A stretch of 64,000 nucleotides of DNA from the NCBI RefSeq assembly GCF_000801105.2, contig NC_079513.1, positions 25,651,640 to 25,715,639 on the forward strand, written 5' to 3'. This document shows, one piece after another, positions 1 to 11,992 of the stretch. The notes under the pieces were generated by a model that was not told where the DNA came from, did not search any database, and saw only the letters and a program-made list of their open reading frames with translations. Position numbers and translations under genes: made by a program. Source of the DNA: Raphanus sativus. Lineage: Eukaryota > Streptophyta > Magnoliopsida > Brassicales > Brassicaceae. How positions within the stretch are numbered: the stretch's first letter is position 1; the number at the start of each line of letters is the position of its first letter.

Positions 1-367
1 AACATACATCTTGTGGCTCAGTCTTGTAATCTGATTAGATTAACCGGAACGGTCGTAGTTTGGTCTAAATCTGGGGTTAGAGTTAAAGAGTATCGCAGCA
101 AAGTTTGGACTTTATCTTAATCTAGAAGAAGTCACTTATTGTTTTGCCTAAGTCTTATGAGGAAACTTACGTGGCGTGTTTGAATCTCTCCTTTCTTTAT
201 AAAGAAACACCACCAACCTTCGAATTTTTTTTAACTATTCGTAAGCGGTGATATCACGAATTAGGTATCTGCATCCATCTGCAACCTCCCCCAAGTCTGC
301 ATTTTCCTCTTGATTTTTCATGAATATAATGCCAAATCTTATGTTTTTGTAGGTTACTAGGGATTTG
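1..367 (+). other. Promoter and 5' leader of the RGLG-type gene
   Basis: No coding frame is visible. A pyrimidine-rich tract ending in TTTTTGTAG at about 352 lies just before the start codon, so the leader probably contains a 5' UTR intron. I cannot place the donor or the transcription start. Confidence 0.4.
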
Positions 368-2430
368 ATGGGGACAGGGAACTCAAAGGAGAACTGGAGA
401 CAGGAGTCTTCATCATCATCGTTTAGGTCAGCTTCAGGTTCATCAGAATCACCGTCTTCATCTTCATGGGCTTCTCATCAAAGCTATCCTCAGTACGGTC
501 CAGAAAGCTATACCTATCCTCCTACACCTTCTTATGCTCCTCCTCCCGAGTATGCGCAGCCTCCTACACCTTCGTATAGCACTCAGCCTTATTCTCAGCC
601 GCCTTCTCATAGTTATGGCAATGATAAGAAGAGGTTGGAGCGGAAGTACTCTAAAATCGCTGATGAGTACTCCTCTTTGGAGCAGGTGAGATGAATCTTG
701 ATGATTAGATTCTTGTGTGTTTTGACAGAAGAAAAAAAAAAAAGAAAGCTTCACGTCATTGTTATGTTTCATTTAGGTGACGGAGGCTCTAGCACGTGCG
801 GGTCTAGAATCTTCAAATCTCATTGTTGGTATTGATTTCACTAAGAGCAATGAGTGGACAGGTCGGTGAGATTTCAAGATTCTGTCTTTTTGTTGTGATG
901 CATCAAATGATTAAGCACTTTTTTCTATTGTTATTTGTTGTTGGTAACAGGGGCTAGGTCCTTCAATAGGAAGAGCTTACATTTCATAGGCAATAACCCC
1001 AACCCTTATGAACAAGCCATAACTATCATAGGAAGAACCTTAGCTGCCTTTGACGAGGACAACTTGATTCCGTGTTACGGTTTTGGAGACGCGTCAACAC
1101 ATGATCAAGATGTGTTTAGTTTCAATCCGGAGGATAGGTTCTGTAATGGGTTTGAGGAAGTGCTTGGTCGGTATAAAGAGATCGTGCCTCAGCTTAAGCT
1201 CGCGGGGCCGACCTCGTTTGCTCCCATCATCGATATGGCCATAACCATTGTTGAGCAGAGTGGTGGACAGTATCACGTCTTAGTGATAATAGCAGATGGG
1301 CAGGTACGAACAGTACTGTGTGTGATCCTCTGTTTTTGTCTCAAGAGAAGAAAGCCTTTGCTTACTGACTATTTCAGGTTACAAGAAGCGTTGACACTGA
1401 AAATGGACAGTTAAGTCCGCAAGAACAGAAGACTGTGGAGGCTATTGTGCAAGCGAGGTTTGATCTTTTCACTTTGTTCTGCATTGAAGTTATCTCTCTT
1501 TGTTAGCTGATTATATTGTCTAATGGCAGTAAGCTTCCTCTATCAATAGTCTTAGTGGGGGTTGGGGATGGACCATGGGATATGATGAGAGAGTTTGACG
1601 ATAATATTCCATCCAGAGCTTTTGATAACTTCCAAGTAAAGTTATTTATAAGCTAAAAAACATCAAAAAGATCAAAGTTATTTTCAGTTTCTTGATATGA
1701 TTTTCTGTTTCTAGTTTGTCAACTTCACAGAGATCATGTCAAAGAACAAGGCTCAGTCCTTGAAGGAAACAGAGTTTGCCCTCTCTTCTCTCATGGAGAT
1801 TCCTCAACAATACAAGGCCACATTAGAGCTTAACCTTTTAGGGTAAATCCCCAAAACATAATCTTTATGGATTCAATCTTTACCCCCCAAAGTTACTCAA
1901 CTTTTTTCTTTTCTTCTGCAGAAGAAGAAATGGGAATATCCAGGAACGTTTCCCTCTTCCACCTCCAATGCATGGTGGATCGTCATCATACAACAACAAA
2001 CCAAAAGCTAACCGTGTTCCAAGTTTCAAACCGAGCGTACCTCCTCATCCCACCGAAAGATCTATTCCTGCACCACCCGCTACCACCTCTGCTTTCGATA
2101 ACCAGGTATACTTCTAAAAGACATTCCAAAATCTGTTTGAAACGTTGTTTTGAAACTTCATGTTCTTGATTTTATGTTAACAGCTATGTCCGATATGTCT
2201 GAGCAACCCTAAAGACATGGCCTTTGGTTGTGGCCATCAGGTAAACACTTTAACAACCTACTCCAATTTAATCTTTTATTCGTATTTTGTTTAACTCGAT
2301 TGAAACATGGAACTAACTTCGTTTTTTTTGTTTGGGATGATACAACAAGACTTGTTGCGAGTGTGGACCGGATCTTGAAATGTGTCCGATTTGCCGTGCA
2401 CCGATCCAGACAAGAATAAAGCTCTACTAA
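368..2430 (+). CDS. RGLG2: RGLG-type RING E3 ubiquitin ligase with copine/vWA domain
   Basis: Nine exons by GT/AG sites and phase: 368-685, 777-861, 951-1303, 1378-1457, 1530-1635, 1715-1842, 1922-2105, 2184-2240, 2350-2430, giving about 463 aa. The N-terminus MGTGNSKE is a consensus N-myristoylation site, so plasma-membrane anchoring is expected. A low-complexity Ser/Pro/Tyr region follows (to about residue 90). Next comes a copine-type vWA domain (roughly 115-385, with the metal-site-like sequence [10 protein letters not shown]). A C-terminal RING (about 420-457) begins CPICLSNP and continues with CGHQTCCEC and CPICRAP. This order is specific to the RGLG family, E3 ligases that act in K63-linked ubiquitination, auxin/cytokinin balance and drought signalling. 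Gene order points to RGLG2; the close paralogue RGLG1 is the alternative. An in-frame TTG precedes the ATG, but the ATG gives the conserved N-terminus. Confidence 0.93.
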
Positions 2431-3269
2431 CTAGCAGGCGGCCAAGATCGACTACACTTCTCTCTCTCTTGTTGTTAGTTTTGTTCGTTGATTCACTTTT
2501 CTAACTTGGATCTTTTGTCTTCTTTCTTTCCTTCTTTGCTTGGAATTAAAATGTTGCTATCAATGCGTGAATCCTTGCTCCATTTTCTTCTCTTTTGATG
2601 ATTTTTTTTTTATTTTTTTGGACAACTATAAGCTACACTAAGATTTTGCAAACCCAGCCTATAAATAATCGAGAACTATACTCTATACAAAGACTTGGGC
2701 TACGATATAAACAAAAAGATATAATCAAAGAGATGTTGTGTTTTGTAGTTCTGTCAAAACATTAACAAAATGTAAGACATACAGTATTTATCTTGGCTGC
2801 TGCCAATATATTGGGTATTAATTTAGGCTTAGCTCAACAGTACAATAATTCTTGAGGATGAAAAGCCTAAAATGTGTTTTTGAGGCTCTAATTATTATTT
2901 TCTGAATACAAACAAACAAACGTCACAACCGAAAATCTCAGTTGCTGATATTAGTATATTCAATAAATAGTTTGTGTCAACAATTAAAAATAAGAGGATT
3001 GTTTGTGTGTTTTCTTTAGAATCTATTTTTAATCATATTATTTTAATATAATTTATAAAAATAGATTACAATGTTCATTTCTCCTCTCATATCCATCAAT
3101 TTTCCCTAATTTTTCTCATCTTCGAAAACATTTAAATTGACTTCTCCCTTGTCTTGTTCTTGCATCCTAGAGCTTTTGCAGTAAAAAAAAAGCAAGATAA
3201 ATAAAATAAAAAATACTGCTCTAGCTTTTGGAATATATTCCTGTTTTAATCTCATCAAAAACCTATAAA
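2431..3269. other. Intergenic, RGLG 3' UTR to AGP6 promoter
   Basis: AT-rich with no supported gene. The first 200 bp are probably the RGLG 3' UTR. The last 150 bp before 3270 should hold the AGP6 promoter. As I recall, Arabidopsis has several genes between these two (AT5G14390 to AT5G14410); none is visible here. Confidence 0.5.
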
Positions 3270-3707
3270 ATGGCACGTCAATTTGTCATATTGGCCCTAT
3301 TGGCTTTGACCGTGGCCACCGTTTTCGCTGCAGACGCTCCCTCAGCCTCTCCCAAAAAATCTCCATCACCAACCACTGCCCCAACCAAGGCTCCCGCCGC
3401 CCCAACCAAAGCTCCGGCCGCTGCACCTAAGTCAACCTCAGCCTCTTCTCCTAAAGCATCTTCCCCTGCTGCGGAAGGACCTGCTGCTGAAGGACCTGCT
3501 GCCGAAGATGACTACTCCGCGGCTGGCCCCAGTGATGCTAGTGAGGCGCCTGACGTCTCCTCTCCACCGGCTCCTACACCCGATAGCACATCAGCAGATG
3601 GACCAAGTGAGGCAGAGGCACCAAGTAGCAGCGCCGTGGCCACCGTCAGGCTCTCTGTTGCCGGCACTATCATCACCGCCGTCAGCTTCCTCTTTTTTTC
3701 TCTCTAA
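3270..3707 (+). CDS. AGP6: Classical arabinogalactan protein (AGP6-like, pollen type)
   Basis: A single-exon gene of 145 aa starting MARQFVILALLALTVATV. Residues 1-24 form a signal peptide ending near FAADAP. The mature part is a Pro/Ala/Ser/Thr-rich stretch with AP, SP and TP dipeptides, expected to be hydroxylated and O-glycosylated with arabinogalactan. The last 20 or so residues are hydrophobic (VRLSVAGTIITAVSFLFF), a GPI-anchor addition signal. It would be a GPI-anchored cell-surface proteoglycan. The N-terminus and the location next to RGLG2 fit Arabidopsis AGP6, which acts with AGP11 in pollen grain development and pollen-tube growth. The acidic middle (AAEGPAAEGPAAEDD) contains a small internal repeat. 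The ATG at 3270 is chosen over an upstream in-frame codon because it begins the signal peptide. Confidence 0.9.
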   Translation: MARQFVILALLALTVATVFAADAPSASPKKSPSPTTAPTKAPAAPTKAPAAAPKSTSASSPKASSPAAEGPAAEGPAAEDDYSAAGPSDASEAPDVSSPPAPTPDSTSADGPSEAEAPSSSAVATVRLSVAGTIITAVSFLFFSL

Positions 3708-4470
3708 GTTAAAGCAGTCCACATTTTGCCAGACAATTATTTTTTGAGATGAGGTCGTAAATGTATCTTATAATATACGTTTATAAATCGAGGTTACCTG
3801 GAGTTAATATAAACTCAAGTATATCAATATGAAATTTTGTTTAACTCAAATGTTATGGAAAGGCGTATGATTTTTGTGCCCTGGTGGGGTCTTCTGTCGC
3901 CTAACTATTATATACATTGATATTTTAATACAGAAGAAAAAGTGTTAAAAAGACAATTAGTTAACGTAGGTAGGACCCTTGAAATTGCTCTTTTTACACG
4001 TATGTTTCGCTCTGATTGGTTCCCCTTCCTCTCTCTGATATGCTTTATTGTTTCCTCTTCAGCATTTTCTTTTTGCCAACGTCAAGATGAAGATGAACGC
4101 AAGTTTAAAAGATCGTTCCCGTTTACGAAATGTATTTGTTGGTAGAGATGGGCAAAATATCCATAAAATTATTCGATCTGTTATTAGACACAAGAAAAAT
4201 ATCTAGCCTTCTTATAAATCCGTGAACTTCATAAATGCTGTGGTATCTAAAAAGCAAAAACAAAATGTTGAAAAAAACTTGGGAGTTACTTAATCAAAAG
4301 TCAGTCAACTCAACATTACTCCCTCCCTGACCACCTTTCTCCAATGACTCTTCGACACGCGTCGAAGTTCTATCACGGTCAGCTTTCTTTTCCCCTTCAC
4401 CTACATACTTTTCTAATTAGAAAGTAGAGAAAGGAGTGAGAAAATAATTAGAGAGAGTGTGTGACCGGAG
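3708..4470. other. Intergenic, AGP6 3' flank and CCT-gene promoter
   Basis: No supported gene. The short open frame at 3942-4145 has no recognisable similarity and is biased by AT-rich sequence. The 120 bp before 4471 are CT/GA-rich, as expected for a plant leader. Confidence 0.4.
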
Positions 4471-5882
4471 ATGTGTGACAAACTCAGTCCTCTCGGCGAA
4501 GAAAAACAGAGTAGGAGAACATCAAAGAGGATCAAGAAGAGGAAACACATGGGATCAACTTCCATAAACAAGTCTCCTTCAAATCTTGAAATGACTCCTA
4601 AGTTCAGAAGGAACACGAAAAAGCTCAAACTTCTCAGTCTCGAGCTCGAAATCACGAAGAGCAGGAAGAAGAGCCAAAAAACAACCCCGTCGAAACAGAG
4701 CAAAGCGGAAGGAGCTGACACGACGCCGTTTAAGGAGAAGAAGAGAGTGGAGAGTCCTGTGGGAGGAGAGAAAAAAGAAGAGCAGTACGACACCGTTGCA
4801 GGTTACCTCTTTAACTCCGACACCAACAGCAAAATCTCTTCGATCCACGATCTCCTCCCTTCCTCTTCTTCTTCTTCTTCTTCGCTTTTAAGGACTGCAT
4901 TGAAGAAAGGAGCGAGCGAGGAGGAAGAGACGACGGAGAAGGAGCGGTGGGTGAGTTATTCTGGTTGTGGATGAGGTGATGAGTCGGACTCGGAGCGGGG
5001 GGACTCCACGGTGTTGCGGCGGAGATGGAAACGAGGGACGGTCTTCGCTTGCTCTGAAGCTTGATTATGAGCAGATCATGGAAGCTTGGTCGCATAAAAA
5101 TAATGTTTGTGTCGACCGAGAACCGCCGCAGACGGTGCCGGACTTGCATGCCTCCGCTGACGTAAGTAAAATATCTCTTTTTGGTTATTTTTTATATCGT
5201 GATCAATGCTTAAAGTAACTAACTAATTACCGGTGAAATATTAAATAGACCACGGGTACTTTCTTCAAACTGTAATAATGATAAACCTAAAATTCTATTA
5301 CTAGGGTTGAAAAGTTGTCCTAATATTATCGCGTTGACTATAAACAAATAAAAATAACGGCAGATAAATTATCTTTCTAAGACTAAAATATCTGTTTTCT
5401 TATCGTTGTTTTTTTTTTTGAAACTTAGGTTTAAAGATTTGATGCTAGGCAAATGTGTTTTTTTTGGGTGGTTTAGGTGTTTACCGGCGGCGGTCGAGAG
5501 GCATTGAGTTTGTTGACGGTGCCAGAGATGGAGACAACGGAAAGGTTATGGAGAGGCCATAGAGAAGCCAGTTTGCTCCGGTATAAAGAGAAACGGCAAA
5601 ACCGCCTTTTCTCTAAGCGGATTCGTTACCAAGTTCGTAAGCTCAACGCTGAGAAACGTCCTCGCATTAAAGTAAGCTCACCTACTTTTCTTTTCAACAA
5701 TTTACACACGTACAGTGCTGATAGTCTGTATTTAAATTTGGGTTACGAACGCGATGGATGTAGTAATACAAACTATTAGGCTACAAGTAATCGACTGAAC
5801 TGGCTGTAGTAACTTCATGTTCTAATTATGGTTTTGGTTCATCTCTTTTCAGGGCCGGTTTGTGAAGAGAGATGATTTATAG
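4471..5882 (+). CDS. CCT-motif protein with an apparent frameshift in exon 1
   Basis: Exons are about 4471-5161, 5477-5671 and 5853-5882. The N-terminal part is Lys/Arg- and Ser-rich with a basic stretch (KRIKKRKH) that could be a nuclear localisation signal. Exon 2 carries the CCT motif, with the core RLLRY-like pattern seen here as [25 protein letters not shown], interrupted by no stop, and the last exon ends [12 protein letters not shown] proteins are nuclear transcriptional regulators; this one belongs with the single-CCT group around AT5G14370. The frame opened at 4471 stops at 4972-4974 (WVSYSGCG then TGA). The conserved continuation (VDEVMSR, then [15 protein letters not shown]) lies in the next frame from about 4964. 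Two bases appear missing after TCTG near 4961, or one has been gained. Alternatively GTGAGT at 4951 may be a splice donor removing part of the region. Confidence 0.75.
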
Positions 5883-6462
5883 ACCACTAAAAACTGGTGG
5901 TTTAGACTTGCGGTCTGTGGACAACTGGACATACTACTAGTCTGTTCGAAATAACCAAGCGGCTGATGTTTGGTATATATAATATTAGAGACATTGGGGC
6001 CGAACCGGATTATACCGAGATATGAAAGGTGTTGGTCTGTATAGGGGTCTTTGACCAGCTTGGTTTTATGCAGAAGTTTCGGTTTGTTTGCCCGTTTTAG
6101 TTCTATTATTAAACTTAACTAATTTGTAACAAATCATCTGAACAAACAAAAATAATGAAAGTGAATATTAACGATTAGAGATAATGGAGTTCATCATATT
6201 TCTTGTGTTGTCGTTTTCAGCATGTAACTACATACCTCATTAAAAGTATAAAAACATTGACAACTATATTACGACATTTTTTTTAAACTATATTACAACA
6301 TGTAAACATTAATTTTACAACTTTGAAATAGAGTGACTACATGAGATTTATATAATCTGTATGCATCATGCATGACAATCCTATCAAGTAACTATTCTTG
6401 GCTGATCTTATACTTTACCAAGAAGTTAACACGCAACTAATTTAAGAAACTGGTTTAGCTGT
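5883..6462. other. Intergenic between convergent CCT and ubiquitin-like genes
   Basis: The stretch holds the two 3' flanks of convergent genes. It is AT-rich and I see no gene, repeat or structured element in it. Confidence 0.4.
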
Positions 6463-7278
6463 TTATACGATTATAGTGGGACAAGAAGCGGAAATGTTGT
6501 TAAGATCAAGAAGCTTTTTCTCTCTGAATGCAGGATCTTCTAGTAACAACACTTTGTCTTTTTCTCCAACACCAACCATGTGTAGATATTCATCATCCTC
6601 TCTCTCTTTCCCTTTGAATAGTAGACGTTGCTGTTTTGGTTCTAAACCGGTAAGCAGTGATAGCACCATCTTAAGTTCTCCTGAAAATCCATAAGTATAA
6701 GTTAGTTGTAACATCATGAATATTAGTATGATCTATAATTTTTTCATAAGAAAACAAATCTGACATTCTTTCTTTTTACTTTTTGTGCACAATAAATCTG
6801 ACATTCTATTTTATATTTTCATCTTTTAGTATGGTTTTTAGTTTTTGAAATAAGAAAAAAATGCCATAGTTCCAAATGTTTTTTTTTGTTTTGTGATTTT
6901 AATAAAGGATAGCTTTCGTGAACTCGCATATATTAATCTAAATTTTTAACAAGTTTTGTAATCATACTAAATTTTAATTAAGTGTTGAGAGATGAGAAAT
7001 TTACCAAAAGTGGAGGTAGCTTCAATGGAGAGATCATGAAAATTAGCAAAAGTAGAGACTCTAATGGAGATCAAGTCTTCACCAATGCTCTCTTGTCTTT
7101 TCTGAACAAGCATGCCTCCTGGCCTAAGTTCCCATTTAATCTCATTATTGCAGGAGCTAATATTGTTGTTGTTATTACTAGATCCCTTTTGTTGTTGATC
7201 TTGTTGTGTGCCTTTGTTGTTGGTTCTTTTACCAAAACCAAATCGAATCCCAAACCTCTTGGACTTGAACTTCATCAT
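6463..7278 (-). CDS. Ubiquitin-like protein related to BAG family N-termini, no BAG domain
   Basis: Two exons on the minus strand: 7278-7005 and 6680-6463, joined in phase 1, give 163 aa. The N-terminus is basic (MMKFKSKRFGIRFGFGKR) followed by a Gln/Asn-rich linker. From about residue 48 the sequence IKWELRPGGMLVQKR begins the segment typical of plant BAG1-4 proteins. It runs into a ubiquitin-like fold containing ELKMVLSLLTGLEPKQQRLLFKG, in which the LEPxxQRLLFKGKE core is diagnostic. The protein ends shortly after DKVLLLEDPA, so the BAG domain that binds Hsp70 is absent. Gene order fits AT5G14360, annotated as a ubiquitin-like superfamily protein. The Met pair at 7278/7275 leaves the exact start open. 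Function is unknown; it may act as a scaffold competing with BAG proteins. Confidence 0.82.
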
Positions 7279-7707
7279 CTCTTCTACTTTGATTTCTTTG
7301 GAGTTTTTTTAAGATAATTTTCTTATGTTTATCTCGAGCTTTGGGATACATAAACATGGAAACATTTAGGTGGTTTTATAGGAGACAAGAGGCTAAGAAA
7401 AGGACGAAAGCACATACATACTTGCATGTGCAAGCTGCTTTTTGCAATTCACAAGTCTTTCTCTTTTAATAATGTTTGTAAAGTAATAATGTGGAGTCAC
7501 TTAATAAACAATAAGAAAAGCCATGAATATGTGCCGACAAAGGATAAATTCAGATTTAAATAGGATTGATCGAGTCTGTTAAGAGAAGAGCTTCAGCACA
7601 TGGGCGATGGTTCGACTGAGATAATTAACAATGTTTCCTTGATTGAAGGATCGAAGACGAAAAAAATGCAAGCAAAAAACAATCAGAACTACATCATTGC
7701 TAAATAA
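7279..7707. other. Promoter region of the ubiquitin-like gene, up to the Helitron edge
   Basis: Non-coding. On the minus strand it holds the leader and promoter of the ubiquitin-like gene. The Helitron terminus CTAG begins at 7708. Confidence 0.4.
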
Positions 7708-10599
7708 CTAGTTGTATAGTCCCCGCGCAAGCGCGGGGCCGAGGACATTGGCGATGTGTAGTGTAATTTTGTGTTTTGTCATTTGATTAGTTCATTGAAG
7801 ATTTACGGGATGTTGTTTGATGGTTATATTTGAAATAGTAAGCAATGAGAAAATGAATTATTAGTTCAAAACATGATAATGTTTTTAATTAGTAGCTCAT
7901 ATGGGTTCTTAAATTACTTTTCCGACACACTGGACAGCTTATATTTGTACGAAATCAATGATCAATGCAAAGAAAATGAAATTTATGGCCACATGTGAGA
8001 GCCAAGATACTGGTTACCTTAATGTAATTCTCGAGGCAGATGGTGCATATATGGTTTTTCTCTTTTGTTGTCGGAGGTCTATTAGTTTCTTCTAGGTCTG
8101 TGATGATTAAATCAACGTTAAGTCTTGTGGTTGCATTTAAATTGTAGTCTATGATGGTTAGAGTAACTTGAAGGTCTTGAGCTATAATATCATGGTTTTT
8201 CTCAGTAAATTCATCACATATTGGTTAGTTTTCTCAATAAGGAATGTTAAGTTGGGGTGATGAATGTTATGGTACGAAAACATGAATTCCATGGATTCAG
8301 AGACTGGGTCATTTTAATTATCTCTATTGTCAAAAATTGATGGTACCTGAAAATTTATGGCCGATTGTGTGTATATAGGCCTGGAGTAATTGTCTTGGAT
8401 TTGCTCTTAACAATCTTGTTTGGTGTGAGAATCGATGGGTAAGAAGTGGATTGTTATTCATGTTTGTTGTTTGTGTTTGTTGTGAAAGCTTATAACATCA
8501 TAGATATCTTTTATAGTGGTTTAGGATTGTTGTTATTTTCCTATTTATTTTTACATTTGTTTATAGTGTATTTATTAATGAAACTTGAAGACCAATTGCC
8601 TGAATTAATGGTGTAGTATTTGATTACGGTTTTTTCTTGAATTGCTAATGTTGACAACGAATATTTTTCTAATATTTGATATAATATACAAAAAATGTTT
8701 TTAAAAAAAGATATGGGAAAATCTCGAAAACATTAAACCTCTAATTTGCAAATGTTGTTTGCGTAAAATGCTAAGCTTCTCAATTGCATTATATATATCT
8801 TTATAATAATTGTTTGAATTGATTTGTGATGTAACTTAAAAGATTGGATAGTTGTTTCAAAATGAAGATTATATTTATATAGTTATATAAAGATTCATTA
8901 ACTTGGTTTGTTTGAGTTGTGGAGTTTATTATGTTAGCTTCTCAAATATTTGATTTGTCAATCATAAAATTTAAACTGTTTTAGCTGAATGTTTTAATGT
9001 AAAACATTAATGAATTCAAAATTTGTTTGATCCATTTGGTAGTGATTAATGACAATAGTTTTTTTACATTTATCTTTTTTTAAGAAAAAAAACTCAGTAT
9101 TATTATGTTTGATGATCAACCATGTCATTAGATTAGAGATTTTGAAATATATACTATCGAATAATTTTAAAGGTTTGTTTCTTTTTAGCACATTTTGGTA
9201 TTAGACATCCCGCATTTGCAGATTGATTATCACTTATGAATTAGGTCACTTTCTAGTTACCAATTAGAGGAATGAAAGATAATTTAGATGATGAATACTT
9301 ACACTTCCATAAACATAGTTGTGGCAAGTAGTGCATTAACAAAAAATTGACTCGTTATTTTACAATAAAAAAAAATTGCCTCGTCATATCTTTTTGGACC
9401 CTTTTAAAATGCGATGAAACACCTTCCTTTTAACGTTTATACATTTTTTTTTTTTTTTTTGCTAAAATTTTATTCATTTCTTAGACTATCTTTGTAAGTG
9501 CTCAGAAAAATATTATCTTTGTAAATTGGAAGATAATATAGAAACATCTTACATTTGAATGAGCATTTGAAAATGTTAATCTGGTTTTAGTTATTAATGT
9601 AAGTTTCACTATTTATTTGTTAGTTTTATTACAGATTATAAATTTCTTTTGATTATGATATTAAATAAAATAATAATTTTAGGATGAAAGTTGGTTAGAT
9701 TCTATATGCCAAATATAAATATTTCTTAATTTGTATGTTTAGTTATGAATTTTTGGTACTTTAATTTATTTTTTCTAAGAATACGAACTCAAATGATATG
9801 GAATCTGTTCAAAAGAACTAATGCATTAGAACTAAGCACATCTTCCATCTCTATTTTTTTTTTGTTTCAGATGACATGGTCTATTCCGACTTTGAGCCTT
9901 ACATGACATTTGTTATTCGCAGTAAGCCAAGCTTGGAAAATAACAGTAACCCAATCAATGTGTGTTCATGTTCTTTAGAAAATTTGTTCCTAACATAAAG
10001 TAATGATTGCCTTGATAAGGTTCTCGAGGGAAGACATACAGGCTGCAAATCCTTGGGTTTGGATCGTGAACCGTTCGCACGCATAATAATAAGAGTGTTG
10101 CAAGAAGAAAATCACATGAACATTATGACACCACTAAGAACTCTTTTCAGCTGCGCCTTCATCACTTCTGCCTCTACACCAAAACTCTGTCCACATTGAT
10201 TCATCGTGCACTATATATTAAGCTGGTAGTCAAAGAGAGAATGACGGAAAGAAAACCTGTTAAAATTGCAACAGAAATCGATCTTAGACTTCGATGTGTT
10301 TTTTGCAAATAACATACAAATCAAAACAAAACTGAGACAGAGAAAAAACCTCTATCAGTACACAACCCAATGCTTCTAAGCTGAAGATCTCACTCCAGAA
10401 TCAACACCATCTTCGAGCATCTCGCAGATGGACCCCCTTTGCCTCCCTTCAAACTGGGTTGGATTCAAAAGAATTAATATAGAGAAACTGGGACTGGAAC
10501 TCAGGTACACCATGTACTAAGAAAAGATATATTTGGTTTCAAAGAACTTTCTTTATGTCTATATTACAATGCACAACACCAAACACAAGCCGGCTTTAC

Positions 10600-11127
10600 C
10601 TGTTTGCTACTCGTGGATTCAACCCTCTCATATCCGGAGCGCGCATGAAGAAGCATCCCAGCATCAGCAAACAAAGAGCTAAGCAACCAATGACATCCAA
10701 CGAAGATGCATATGCCATTGGTCCAAACATAGAGACACGACCGTAAGTTGGCTTAAGACCACAACACCACAAAGCGAAGCTAGCTATCTCACACTCCCAC
10801 CAGTATCACTACCATGAGACACAATATGCTGCAACAGCTACTGCTGATCCTCCTGATGAACTTCCCGCTACATGTGTCAAGTCCCAAGACTCTGCAGTTA
10901 CCTTTAAACCAAAATCGAAACTCAAGTATCAGAAACTACCCATCAATAAAGACTTAAGATTTCTTCATCACAAGACAAACCTGAAAGGACGAAAGCTTCA
11001 GTTAATCGTCCCAACTATTAACCTTCTTCACCGCTGTGGCATTGAACAGTCGACGATAATGGTCTGTGATGCGAGAAGAAGGCGATAAAAACTCCGGAGA
11101 GAGGACTTAGCTCCTCGCCTCTTCGAG
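10600..11127 (-). pseudogene. Captured, decayed fragment of a GatA (Glu-tRNA(Gln) amidotransferase subunit A) gene
   Basis: Two former exons with the intron between them lie inside the Helitron on its own strand. The first (about 11127-10981) encodes GEELSPLSGVFIA, then, after a deletion, HYRRLFNATAVKKV and a TEAF end. The second (10891-10600) encodes SWDLTHVAGSSSGGSAVAV, the amidase signature around the cis-Ser and nucleophile loop. After frameshifts it continues [20 protein letters not shown] and [11 protein letters not shown]. Splice sites (AG before 10891, GT after 10600) are preserved, so genomic DNA was captured, not cDNA. Internal deletions, frameshifts and in-frame stops rule out function. 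The donor would be the nuclear gene for organellar GatA. Confidence 0.82.
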
Positions 11128-11922
11128 ATATCTGAACTGCTTATGGATCGTGAAAAAAATATCGTGAAACCAATACTAAGGAACTATAAAGAATGGAGTC
11201 ATGTGCTAATCAACAGTAGATGGTTCAATGATGTAATACCTATTTGAGGGTTTCCTCAGGTTTAGCTAAAAGCTCATTGTATTTTATTTGAAATCAAACT
11301 TCTAGGCTTGAAGCTTCTCGTAGTCAGACTGAAGAACCGCCTAGCTTATGCTGAATGAATCTGAAGCAAAACTAAAAAAGGATCATAGGAAAACCACTCA
11401 AGAGCTGGGATTGCCAAAAACCAAAGTATCATAAAGTGTGAATCCAATATTTTACAGAGACAACATTTTATATCTAACCCAAATTTCCATCAATTTTTTA
11501 GAGGACATGATTTACTCTAAGACCTAATTTTATATTAGGATTTAGTTAGTTCATAAAAGCTGGTATCTTGTTCACAAAAAAAACGGGGAAACCTGGATTA
11601 AAGATTGTGGAAGTCTCTTAGAAACTAATACATAAAAGTTAGAAACAAAGTACATGTCCAGTAACTTACTCTAAAGTAGATGAAGGCATTCGTCCCTCTC
11701 AAAGCAACCAGAACTATATTGGAAACCCTGCATTGTGTTCCAGAACATGCAAAAGATCAGAAATCGCATTATTTGTCAAAGGTAGATCAAACTGTTCGAT
11801 CGCAAAAAAAAAAAGAACAAAACTATCAGATAGATGAGACAAATAATTGATTTTTTTATCAAACCCTAGCTGGCTTAACTTCAAAGTGGTGAAAGTAAGG
11901 ATCTTTAGGGTGAATGATTTAC

Positions 11923-11992
11923 CTGCGCTGCAGTTAGAGGGAGGATCCTTCTGCAAATCGTTGAGCTCTTTCAAAATCTTCTTCGAAGCCAT
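11923..11992 (-). pseudogene. Captured first exon and promoter of a UBC-type ubiquitin-conjugating enzyme gene
   Basis: The minus-strand exon is 70 nt (23 codons plus 1 nt), encoding MASKKILKELNDLQKDPP and SNCSAG. It is followed directly by the donor GTAAATC. This matches the first exon of plant UBC8/9/10/28-class E2 enzymes in sequence, length and splice phase. Upstream on the same strand are a TGCAG acceptor at about 12012 that looks like a 5' UTR intron end, and a TATA-like TATAAAG at 12205-12199. So promoter, leader, exon 1 and part of intron 1 appear captured. No catalytic-core exon follows: the sequence after the next AG (about 11733) is not UBC. The remaining frame cannot make an E2. 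Confidence 0.82.

Noticed and set aside
1867..2169. Separate 100-codon frame within the RGLG gene
   Set aside because: It is out of frame with RGLG exon 7; exon joining gives the conserved protein instead.
9899..10084. 61-codon minus-strand frame inside the Helitron
   Set aside because: It could be another captured piece, but I recognise no donor gene, and neighbouring frames read equally well.
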